A stretch of DNA of 17,370 nucleotides from CAZCQP01 sp964500895 (lineage in GTDB: Bacteria > Bacillota > Clostridia > Lachnospirales > JAISER01): NCBI GenBank assembly GCA_964500895.1, contig CAZCQP010000053.1, positions 1 to 17,370 on the forward strand. The letters are read 5' to 3'. This document shows, one piece after another, positions 6,597-12,400 of this stretch. Each line of letters begins with the position of its first letter. Position 1 is the first letter of the stretch. A program made the translations under genes and the position numbers. The notes beneath the pieces were generated by a model. That model ran no database searches. It was not told where the DNA came from and saw nothing but the letters and a program-made list of their open reading frames with translations.

Positions 6597-7268
6597 TCAA
6601 ATTTTTTGCATTGCATGATAAGCGGCATGTTGCTCCGCCTCTTTTTTTGTTTTTCCTGTTCCCTTGCCCAGAATTTTGCCTTTGTAGCACACCTGTGCCG
6701 AAAACAGTTTTTGGTGCTGCGGGCCGGTTTCCCCGGTAATTTCATAGGTAATGGGGTCTGGGCCGCCTTTTTGCAGCTCTTCCTGTAGCTGAGACTTGTA
6801 GTCGTCGTGGCCAAAGCCTTGGGGCTCTTTGCCCGGTGCGTCAAACAAGTGGTCCACCAGCTGTTGAGCACCGGTAAAACCGCCGTCTACAAAAGAAGCG
6901 CCCAAAGCTGCTTCCAAAGCATCCGAAAGGATAGAGTCCCTGTCACGGCCCCCCGTTTGGGCTTCCCCATTGCCCAGCCGCAAATACTGCCCAATGCCAA
7001 TGCGCCGGGCAATAGCGGCCAAGCTGGGCTCGCACACCAAAGCCGCCCGTTTCTTGGTTAAATCCCCTTCAGACATGTCTGGAAAGCTCTTAAACAGCAT
7101 GTGGCTGATTAAAAGCTCCAACACCGCATCCCCCAAAAACTCCAGCCGCTCATAATCTTCGGGCAAGCCTTCTTCATTGGCATAAGAGCTGTGGGTCATG
7201 GCCAGGGCCAGAAGCCCCTTGTCCTTAAACGTATAACCAAGGGCAGCCTCTAAGTGCTCCAAACTCAT
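6597..7268 (-). CDS. rnc: Ribonuclease III
   Basis: A double-strand-specific endoribonuclease that processes rRNA precursors and structured mRNAs. At 223 aa it is full length. The signature ERLEFLGDAVL spans 40-50, with acidic catalytic residues Glu40, Glu43 and Asp47, plus Asp116 and Glu119 in the SDALEA block. A C-terminal dsRNA-binding domain (about 157-223) includes DYKSQLQEELQK and the KTKKEAEQHAAYHAM helix. The start codon overlaps the acpP stop (TAATG), with GGAAG upstream. In many Firmicutes rnc is followed by smc and ftsY; here a terminator and a CMD-family gene follow instead. Confidence 0.97.
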   Translation of the reverse strand: MSLEHLEAALGYTFKDKGLLALAMTHSSYANEEGLPEDYERLEFLGDAVLELLISHMLFKSFPDMSEGDLTKKRAALVCEPSLAAIARRIGIGQYLRLGNGEAQTGGRDRDSILSDALEAALGASFVDGGFTGAQQLVDHLFDAPGKEPQGFGHDDYKSQLQEELQKGGPDPITYEITGETGPQHQKLFSAQVCYKGKILGKGTGKTKKEAEQHAAYHAMQKI

Positions 7269-7504
7269 TAATCTTCCGCAACCTTCGTTTTAATGTAGTT
7301 CACCGCATCCCCAACGGTTTTAATTTTTTCGGCATCTTCGTTGGAAAATTCCATATCGAAAGCTTCTTCAAGCTCGGAAATGATTTGGAACAGGTCCAGA
7401 GAATCTGCGCCTAAATCATCTGCAAACGAAGTTTCCATAGAAATTTTATCTGCCGAAATACTCATTTGTTCTGCAATAATTTCAATTACTTTATCAGTGT
7501 CCAT
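7268..7504 (-). CDS. acpP: Acyl carrier protein
   Basis: A small acidic carrier of 78 aa that tethers growing fatty-acyl chains by a 4'-phosphopantetheine arm. The attachment Ser35 lies in DDLGADSLDLFQ (29-40). Start is the ATG at 7504, 6-7 nt after AAGGAGTG; the upstream in-frame extension beginning at 7531 overlaps plsX and lies before the ribosome binding site, so it is rejected. It begins 19 bp after plsX and overlaps rnc by one base, placing it in a plsX-acpP-rnc operon. Confidence 0.96.
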   Translation of the reverse strand: MDTDKVIEIIAEQMSISADKISMETSFADDLGADSLDLFQIISELEEAFDMEFSNEDAEKIKTVGDAVNYIKTKVAED

Positions 7505-7523
7505 GATAACACTCCTTTTATTT

Positions 7524-8552
7524 TTATTCACCCAGTTTTTCTTTAAGCCGGGCTACAAAATCGTTTTCATTATACTTCACACATTGGCCAATGGCCCCTT
7601 TTATGGCACGGGCTTTGGCGTTGCCGTGGGCTTTCACCACAAGAGCGTTCAGCCCTAAAAAGGGTGCGCCCCCAATGTCTTCATAGGCAAAGCGTTGTTT
7701 CAGGTTCTTAAAAGCACCTTTGGCTAAAAACGCCCCAATCTTTGCTTTGGTGGTGGCCATCAGTTCGGTTTTAATCATGCCCATAAAGCTGGGCACAATG
7801 CCTTCGGTGTATTTAAGCACCACATTGCCGGTGAAAGCATCGCACACCACCACATGGGTGGCACCTTTGGGCAATTCCCGGGCTTCCACGTTGCCCACAA
7901 AATTGGGGATGGCCTCTGCCATCAACGGGAAAGCTTCTTTGGTTAAGGCATTGCCTTTTTCCGCTTCCGCCCCAATGTTTAAAAGGCCTACCGTTGGGTT
8001 TGGAACCCCCAGCACCGTTTCCATATACACAGCACCCATTTGGCCAAACTGCACCAGATAGCTGGGCTTGGCATCCACATTGGCCCCGCAGTCAATAAGC
8101 AGGGTGGCCCCTTTTTCATAGGGCATGGGTGCACCTAATGCCGGGCGTGCAATGCCCGGAATGCGGCCCACAATCATGGTGGCCCCGGTTAATAATGCTC
8201 CGGTGTTGCCAGAGGACACAAAGCCCTGGGCCTTACCTTCCTTCACCAAGTTCAGCCCCACCACCATGGAAGAATCCTTCTTTTGGCGGATGGCTGCGGT
8301 GGGTGTTTCTTCTGTGGCAATCACCTCTGTGGCGTTCACAATGGTGATGCCTTTTTCCCAATTCTTGTGCTTGTTCAGTTCCTGCCTAAGCAGTGCTTCC
8401 TTGCCCACCAGCAACACGTGCACGTGGGGGTAAGCAGATAAGGCATCTACAGCACCTTGCACCATTTCACCCGGGGCATAATCTCCCCCCATGGCGTCCA
8501 GCGCAATGGTTACCGGCTTAGGGATGCCTGGCTTTAAATCAAGCGTGGACAT
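7524..8552 (-). CDS. plsX: Phosphate acyltransferase PlsX
   Basis: PlsX makes acyl-phosphate from acyl-ACP, the acyl donor for PlsY in phospholipid synthesis. At 342 aa it is close to the usual length. N-terminal ALDAMGGDYAPGEMVQGA, central SSGNTGALLTGA, LIDCGANVD, CDAFTGNVVLK and C-terminal DIGGAPFLGLN are all family-typical. Start is the ATG at 8552, 4 nt after GAGGTGA; a further upstream in-frame ATG at 8588 has no ribosome binding site. The substrate carrier AcpP is encoded next. The upstream rpmF transcript ends at an intrinsic terminator, so plsX relies on readthrough or on a weak promoter in the 56 bp after that terminator, where no good match was found. Confidence 0.95.
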   Translation of the reverse strand: MSTLDLKPGIPKPVTIALDAMGGDYAPGEMVQGAVDALSAYPHVHVLLVGKEALLRQELNKHKNWEKGITIVNATEVIATEETPTAAIRQKKDSSMVVGLNLVKEGKAQGFVSSGNTGALLTGATMIVGRIPGIARPALGAPMPYEKGATLLIDCGANVDAKPSYLVQFGQMGAVYMETVLGVPNPTVGLLNIGAEAEKGNALTKEAFPLMAEAIPNFVGNVEARELPKGATHVVVCDAFTGNVVLKYTEGIVPSFMGMIKTELMATTKAKIGAFLAKGAFKNLKQRFAYEDIGGAPFLGLNALVVKAHGNAKARAIKGAIGQCVKYNENDFVARLKEKLGE

Positions 8553-8608
8553 GGCGTCACCTCGTTGCCAAGGCCTTAGCAAAGGCATGGTTAGCCATTT
8601 CTAAGTGC

Positions 8609-8642
8609 AAAAACGCTGCAAGACCAACCGGCTCTTGCAGCG
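8609..8642 (-). terminator. Strong intrinsic terminator between rpmF and plsX
   Basis: Perfect 10-bp arms (CGCTGCAAGA and TCTTGCAGCG, 8614-8623 and 8633-8642) enclose a 9-nt loop. Read on the - strand the stem is followed by TTTTT (8613-8609) and then GCAC. It separates yceD-rpmF from plsX-acpP-rnc. Confidence 0.85.
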
Positions 8643-8662
8643 CTTCCTTACCTTGACCTTGA

Positions 8663-8682
8663 TCTTGTCTTGTCTTGTCTTG
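8663..8682. repeat. Pentanucleotide tandem repeat in the rpmF 3' UTR
   Basis: Four perfect TCTTG units run from 8663 to 8682, with degenerate six-base CCTTGA-like units to the left (about 8645-8662) and TCTCG to the right. It lies between the rpmF stop and the terminator. In - strand RNA it is an unstructured CAAGA-type purine-rich tract. Such short repeats can change length by slippage, but this one is non-coding. Confidence 0.8.
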
Positions 8683-8688
8683 TCTCGG

Positions 8689-8871
8689 TTATTGTACTTT
8701 AAGTACCTCTTTTTTGTTGTACGCGCCGCAAGCTCTGCAAGCACGGTGGGCACGCATCAGCTCACCGCATTTGCTGCACGCTACCAAGCTGGGCATAGCA
8801 ATCTTCCAGCTTTGGGCCCGCCGTTTGTCACGTCTACCTTTGGAATGCTTACCTTTTGGGCAAATGGACAT
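8689..8871 (-). CDS. rpmF: 50S ribosomal protein L32 (zinc-binding form)
   Basis: A 60-aa ribosomal protein with a basic N-terminal segment (KGKHSKGRRDKRRAQSWK) and a four-cysteine zinc ribbon: Cys32-x-x-Cys35 and Cys45-x-x-Cys48. Presence of all four Cys marks the Zn-dependent form. The start has an excellent AAGGAGGTG about 5 nt upstream, only 2 bp after the yceD stop, so expression is coupled to yceD as in most bacteria. Confidence 0.97.
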   Translation of the reverse strand: MSICPKGKHSKGRRDKRRAQSWKIAMPSLVACSKCGELMRAHRACRACGAYNKKEVLKVQ

Positions 8872-8873
8872 GT

Positions 8874-9371
8874 CTACACCTCCTTATCCTGAAAAAGGGA
8901 ACGAAGCGCCTCAAAACGGGGGTCTGTCTCTTTCGTGACACAACCGCAGTCCCCTTCGTTCAGGTTGCTTCCGCAATGGGGGCATAGCCCCTTGCAGTGG
9001 TTGGCGCATAAAGCCTTTATCGGAATATTTAATAACAAATTCATGAAAACCACAGGGCTTAAATCAATGGTTTCCAAGTGTTGGTTTACATAAACGCTGT
9101 TTTCAGAATCGGCCTCAAACGTTTCGCCTACGGCTACAGAAACGCTGTAAGCAAACGGTTGCAAGCACCTGTCGCAGGAAAGAGAAAACGCTGCATCCAG
9201 TGCACCTTCCAGAGCACAGCCCTCATCCCCGGCCCTTTTGGTTAAACGGCCGGTAAAATGGGTTTTGACTGCCGGTGTGACCAGACCATAGCTTTCGGGC
9301 ACGGTAAAGTCTTCTGAAAAGGACACATCCCGGCTTTCGCCCACAGACATGCCTTTAAAGCTGATTTCCAT
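8874..9371 (-). CDS. yceD: YceD/DUF177 family protein (rRNA/ribosome-associated)
   Basis: A 165-aa member of the DUF177 family that almost always sits directly before rpmF; work on homologues links it to 23S rRNA accumulation, but its biochemical role is unclear. Cys motifs suggest a metal site: Cys66-x-x-Cys69 (CDRC), then Cys122, Cys126, Cys130 and Cys133 in LCANHCKGLCPHC, and Cys142/Cys144. The C-terminal DPRFEALRSLF (150-160) is family-typical. The start has TGGAGGG about 6 nt upstream. It is transcribed from a strong promoter inside the end of ackA, and its stop lies 2 bp before rpmF. Confidence 0.93.
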   Translation of the reverse strand: MEISFKGMSVGESRDVSFSEDFTVPESYGLVTPAVKTHFTGRLTKRAGDEGCALEGALDAAFSLSCDRCLQPFAYSVSVAVGETFEADSENSVYVNQHLETIDLSPVVFMNLLLNIPIKALCANHCKGLCPHCGSNLNEGDCGCVTKETDPRFEALRSLFQDKEV

Positions 9372-9398
9372 GCTAACCCTCCAAACAACTATCTAATA

Positions 9399-9427
9399 CC
9401 ACAGCTATAAAAGTATAAACACTGTGG
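9399..9427. promoter_or_regulatory. Inverted repeat spanning the yceD -10 (possible operator)
   Basis: CCACAG (9399-9404) and CTGTGG (9422-9427) form 6-bp arms with a 17-bp gap that contains the -10 box at 9412-9417. A protein bound here would block the promoter. It could also be a chance dyad or a weak 3' hairpin for ackA; there is no T-run to make it a terminator. Confidence 0.3.
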
Positions 9428-9440
9428 GCTTACTTGTCAA
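9412..9440 (-). promoter_or_regulatory. Sigma-A-type promoter for yceD-rpmF
   Basis: On the - strand, TTGACA (9440-9435) and TATACT (9417-9412) are separated by exactly 17 bp. The -35 box lies within the last codons of ackA. The 5' leader is about 35 nt. Confidence 0.8.
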
Positions 9441-10626
9441 GTAAATTTTTTGTATCTCTTGCAATCACCAATTCTTCGTTGGTGGGGATAACCAGCGCAC
9501 GGACTTTAGAGCCTTCTGTGGCGAAGTCTGCAATCTTGCCCCGCACGTTGTTTTTCTCTTCATCCACTTCAATGCCCAGGTAACCCAGATATTGGCAGAT
9601 GGCTGTTCTTGCTTCGGCAGAGTTTTCGCCCAGACCGGCGGTGAACACCACAGCATCCACACCGTTCATGGCAGCGGTGTAAGCGCCAACATATTTAGCC
9701 ACACGGTAGTAGTAGGTTTCCAAAGCGGCTTGGGCTTGTTTGTTGCCTTTTTCTGCTTCGGCTTCAACGTCTCTAAAGTCACTGGAAACGCCAGAAATGC
9801 CCAGCACACCAGATTTTTTGTTCAGCAGGTTATCCACTTCTTTAGCGGAAAGCCCTTCTTTTTCCATTAAGAAAGAAATCACAGCAGGGTCAATGTCGCC
9901 GCTGCGGGTACCCATGGCCAAGCCTTCCAGAGGGGTGAAGCCCATGGAGGTGTCCACAGATTTGCCCTTGTTTACGGCGCAAACACTGGCACCGTTGCCC
10001 ATGTGGCAGGTAACGATTTTCAATTCTTCCATGGGTTTGTTCAGCAGTTCGGCAGCCTTGGCAGACACATATTTGTGGCTGGTGCCGTGGAAGCCGTAAC
10101 GGCGGATTTTATGGGTTTCGTAAAGGTTGTATGGGATGGCATACAGGTATGCTTTTTCAGGCATGGTTTGGTGGAAAGCAGTGTCAAACACAGCCACTTG
10201 GGGAATGCTTGGCATTAAAGTTTCGCAAGCAGCAATGCCCATCAAGTTTGGCGGGTTGTGCAGGGGTGCCAGGTCGTTACAAGCTTCAATGGCTTTTTTA
10301 ACTTCTGGGGTGATGATGACAGAATCGGAGAAAAATTCCCCACCGTGTACCACCCGGTGGCCAACGGCGTTCACTTCATCAATAGAGGCAATAACCCCGT
10401 GGTTTGCGTCCAACAAAGCATCCAACACCAGTTTAATGGCGCTGGTATGGTCTTTCATAGGGGCTTCCACTTTGTATTTTTCTTTGCCAGCGGGTTCGTG
10501 CTTTAAGTTGGCACCTTCAATGCCAATACGTTCGCAAAGGCCTTTGGCCAGCACAGTTTCACCAGCCATGTCAATCAATTGGTACTTTAAAGAGGAACTT
10601 CCGCAGTTCATCACTAAAATTTTCAT
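9430..10626 (-). CDS. ackA: Acetate kinase
   Basis: AckA converts acetyl-phosphate plus ADP to acetate plus ATP, the energy-yielding last step of acetate fermentation. At 398 aa it is full length and numbering matches well-studied acetate kinases: Asn7 in MNCGSSSLKY, Arg91 in GHRVVHGGE, Asp148 in VFDTAFHQTMP, His180 in YGFHGTSHKY, Arg241 in GTRSGDIDP, and Glu384 in PTNEE. The start ATG has AAGGAG about 10 nt upstream. It follows the small secreted protein gene by 25 bp, and pta lies further upstream on the same strand. No terminator or obvious promoter separates it from the small gene, so transcription from there or from pta is likely. Confidence 0.98.
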   Translation of the reverse strand: MKILVMNCGSSSLKYQLIDMAGETVLAKGLCERIGIEGANLKHEPAGKEKYKVEAPMKDHTSAIKLVLDALLDANHGVIASIDEVNAVGHRVVHGGEFFSDSVIITPEVKKAIEACNDLAPLHNPPNLMGIAACETLMPSIPQVAVFDTAFHQTMPEKAYLYAIPYNLYETHKIRRYGFHGTSHKYVSAKAAELLNKPMEELKIVTCHMGNGASVCAVNKGKSVDTSMGFTPLEGLAMGTRSGDIDPAVISFLMEKEGLSAKEVDNLLNKKSGVLGISGVSSDFRDVEAEAEKGNKQAQAALETYYYRVAKYVGAYTAAMNGVDAVVFTAGLGENSAEARTAICQYLGYLGIEVDEEKNNVRGKIADFATEGSKVRALVIPTNEELVIARDTKNLLDK

Positions 10627-10651
10627 GAGGTATGCGCTCCTTCAATATTTT

Positions 10652-10927
10652 TTATTGTTGTGGGGTATTGATATACGGGCATCCTGCTTCCTGATACCCG
10701 CCGCAGATTCCCTGTGCTCCCTGGCACCCAGCCTGGCCTTGGCCTTGACCTTGGCCGTGGTACTGGCATTGCCCTTGCCATTGTCCTTGCGCAGACACTG
10801 TGGGGCAAGCTGTATTGGCACGGGAACAACCCTGGCCTCTGCCGGGGCCGCCAATGGCGAACACAGTTGTGCCGAAAACAACGGTAAAGGTGAGCAACAT
10901 GGAAAACATTACAACCAATTTTTTCAT
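10652..10927 (-). CDS. Small secreted Gln/Gly/Cys-rich protein, unknown function
   Basis: A 91-aa protein with a strong signal peptide: MKK, hydrophobic residues to about 22, then a likely cleavage after TVFA (21-24). The mature 67 residues are low complexity and rich in Gln and Gly (QGQ repeats at about 47-65), with six cysteines at 34, 41, 54, 68, 75 and 83, an even number consistent with disulfides or metal binding outside the cell. The end is GGYQEAGCPYINTPQQ. Start is the ATG at 10927, with AGGAGG 6 nt upstream, rather than an in-frame start at 10966 inside the palindrome. It sits between pta and ackA, 25 bp before ackA, directly after a 140-bp nested palindrome. The family is not recognised and no enzymatic motif is visible. 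Confidence 0.75.
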   Translation of the reverse strand: MKKLVVMFSMLLTFTVVFGTTVFAIGGPGRGQGCSRANTACPTVSAQGQWQGQCQYHGQGQGQGQAGCQGAQGICGGYQEAGCPYINTPQQ

Positions 10928-10944
10928 GTACATCCTCCTATGCA

Positions 10945-11084
10945 GTGTTTGAAAATTCAATAACAATGGGTTTTAGCCACTACTTTGGGTGGGAACCCGT
11001 TCAAACGAACTTGAACCACGTTCATTTGAACGGGTTCCCTGCCCTAAAAAGGTTAAAACCCCCACAAAATGATTTTTCAAACAC
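10945..11084. repeat. 140-bp nested imperfect palindrome between pta and the small secreted gene
   Basis: Three pairs of arms share one centre near 11014-11015: outer 10945-10955 with 11074-11084 (11 bp perfect), middle 10968-10975 with 11054-11061 (8 bp perfect), inner 10991-11010 with 11020-11039 (20 bp, one imperfect pair) around a 9-nt loop. The inner imperfect pair is U-G in - strand RNA and C-A on the + strand, favouring a fold in the pta-direction transcript. No T-run follows, so it is not a standard terminator. It ends 8 bp before the ribosome binding site of the small gene. It may be a MITE-like insertion or a leader hairpin that controls or protects the mRNA. Confidence 0.8.
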
Positions 11085-11134
11085 GCCCTAAAATTATGAC
11101 TTTCAGCAACATGTTTATTGTTTAATGATTAAGT

Positions 11135-12127
11135 TTATTGTTCAATGGCTTGCACGGCAGTAATAGCTACCACACCCACAATGTCGTCGGCGCTGCACCC
11201 TCTGGACAAGTCGTTCACAGGCTTGGCAATGCCTTGGGTCATGGGGCCGTAAGCGTTGGCTTTGGCCAGACGTTCCACCAGCTTGTAGCCAATGTTGCCT
11301 GCATCCAAATCTGGGAACACCAGCACGTTGGCATGGCCGGCCACTGGGTTGCCGGGGGCTTTTTGTTGGCCGATGGCAGGTACAATGGCGGCATCCAGCT
11401 GCATTTCACCGTCCAGCTTTAAATCTGGGCTTTCAGCTTTGGCCATTTCAGCGGCAATGCGCACTTTGTCAATGTCTGCATGTTTGGCGCTGCCCATGGT
11501 GGAGTGAGACAACAGAGCCACCACCGGTTCTGCACCAACCAGTTGTTTAAAGGATTTTGCAGAGCTTTGGGCAATGGCTGCCAATTCTTCGGAAGTGGGG
11601 TTTTGTACCAGACCACAATCGGAGAACACAAACACGCCATTTTCGCCAAATTCACAATCCGGCACGCACATCACAAAGAAGGAAGACACCAGCTTTGTGC
11701 CGGGGGCTGTTTTTAAAATTTGTAAGCAAGGACGCATTACGTCTGCGGTAGCGTGGATAGCCCCGGAAACCATACCGTCTGCCAAGCCTTCTTTCACCAG
11801 CATAACGCCTAAGTACAGCGGTTGTTCTGTTAAAATTTTATGCGCTTCTTCTTTGGTTAAGCCCTTAGATTTTCTAATTTCCACCAGCTTATCTTCAAGC
11901 ATGTCCATTTTATCGTAAGTCTGCGGGTCAACAAAAATGGCGGAGGAAACGTCGCCCTCTGCGGCTTTCATAATTTCCTCTTTATTGCCGATGAGCACCA
12001 CCTTGGCAATGCCTTCTTTTAAAGTTGTTGCGGCCGCATCAAGGTTTCTTTTTTCCAGAGACTCGGGCAGCACAATGGTTTTTCCTGCTGCCTTTGCCTT
12101 TTGTTTCACACTTTCCATAAAATCCAT
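11135..12127 (-). CDS. pta: Phosphate acetyltransferase
   Basis: Pta exchanges CoA of acetyl-CoA for phosphate, giving acetyl-phosphate for AckA. At 330 aa it is the short single-domain form, lacking the N-terminal regulatory domains of the long enterobacterial type. Typical blocks: KTIVLPESLEKRNL (16-29), GLADGMVSGAIHATADVMRP (114-133), SHSTMGSAKHADIDKV (207-222), FPDLDAGNIGYKL (271-283) and GPMTQGIAKPVNDLSRG (294-310). The start has AAAGGAG about 9 nt upstream. A promoter lies at 12182-12210, with a 20-bp palindrome just beyond its -35. ackA is not directly adjacent: about 510 bp with a palindrome and a small gene intervene. Confidence 0.97.
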   Translation of the reverse strand: MDFMESVKQKAKAAGKTIVLPESLEKRNLDAAATTLKEGIAKVVLIGNKEEIMKAAEGDVSSAIFVDPQTYDKMDMLEDKLVEIRKSKGLTKEEAHKILTEQPLYLGVMLVKEGLADGMVSGAIHATADVMRPCLQILKTAPGTKLVSSFFVMCVPDCEFGENGVFVFSDCGLVQNPTSEELAAIAQSSAKSFKQLVGAEPVVALLSHSTMGSAKHADIDKVRIAAEMAKAESPDLKLDGEMQLDAAIVPAIGQQKAPGNPVAGHANVLVFPDLDAGNIGYKLVERLAKANAYGPMTQGIAKPVNDLSRGCSADDIVGVVAITAVQAIEQ

Positions 12128-12181
12128 AGTCCCAATCTCCTTTCACATGTCCCTTAAAAATAAATTCTCAAAACCTTTTAC

Positions 12182-12210
12182 ATTATAATCAAAATACACA
12201 CAGGTTACAA
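12182..12210 (-). promoter_or_regulatory. Promoter for pta
   Basis: On the - strand, TTGTAA (12210-12205) and a consensus TATAAT (12187-12182) are separated by 17 bp. The predicted leader is about 48 nt. The first of the two 20-bp palindromes begins one base beyond the -35 box. Confidence 0.75.
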
Positions 12211-12211
12211 T

Positions 12212-12277
12212 AAATAATTAACAAATTATTTCAAATTGTTCAGTTGTCTACAGCCTGAAATAATGAACAAATTATTT
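12212..12277. promoter_or_regulatory. Two 20-bp palindromic repeats between pta and ptb (candidate operators)
   Basis: The 20-mer AAATAATTAACAAATTATTT at 12212-12231 recurs at 12258-12277 with a single change (T to G at position 8). Each copy is itself an inverted repeat (AAATAATT/AATTATTT in the first copy). The copies are 46 bp apart in the same orientation. The first abuts the pta -35 box; the second is about 59 bp before the ptb -35. This is the layout of a regulator binding to a divergent promoter region. TTAACAA and TGAACAA inside them resemble half-sites of the redox repressor Rex, but no full Rex site is seen. Confidence 0.6.
12241..12258. repeat. Short motif shared with the right end of the 1706-1916 repeat
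   Basis: The 18 bp here match 1883-1900 at 15 positions. Two differences are the central dinucleotide (CT here, AG there) inside TGTnnACA; the third is near the end. It could be a relic or end-signature of the same repeat family lying between the two palindromes, or coincidence. Confidence 0.35.
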
Positions 12278-12335
12278 ACAATAACCATCTTAACGCCATT
12301 TTCCAAACTTGTCCAGCATTTATAATGAAAATGTT

Positions 12336-12364
12336 TTGAATAAACCGCCAAGGAGTGGTATACT
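12336..12364 (+). promoter_or_regulatory. Promoter for ptb-buk
   Basis: TTGAAT (12336-12341) and TATACT (12359-12364) are separated by 17 bp, and the -10 is preceded by TGG, an extended -10 element. The leader to the ptb ATG is about 30 nt and contains the ribosome binding site GGAAGGAG. Confidence 0.8.
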
Positions 12365-12400
12365 GTTCCAAAATTTAAATGTTGCGGAAGGAGAAGCGCC

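Noticed and set aside
6033..6788. 251-codon + strand open frame across glgP, the CMD-family gene and rnc
   Set aside because: It crosses three supported - strand genes plus a promoter and a terminator; no initiation signal or recognisable motif.
8645..8690. TCTTG-type repeats as a CRISPR or coding repeat
   Set aside because: Units are 5-6 bp without spacers and lie after the rpmF stop; this is a simple tandem repeat.
9399..9427. CCACAG/CTGTGG dyad as the ackA terminator
   Set aside because: Six-bp arms with a 17-nt loop and no following T-run; a promoter -10 occupies the loop, so an operator-type dyad is the better guess.
10127..10963. 278-codon + strand open frame covering the ackA start and the small secreted gene, with a hydrophobic stretch
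   Set aside because: The Leu/Ala-rich segment is just the reverse-strand reading of the CAA-GGC type repeats; the - strand genes have signal peptide, ribosome binding sites and family motifs, and this frame has none.
10991..11039. Long inverted repeat after pta as an intrinsic terminator
   Set aside because: The stem is strong but no T-run follows on either strand within a normal distance, so it is reported as a palindrome with unknown role.
10928..11134. Separate promoter for the small secreted gene
   Set aside because: Several TTGAAC or TTGAAA boxes occur in the palindrome, but none has a credible -10 at 16-18 bp, so no promoter is called.
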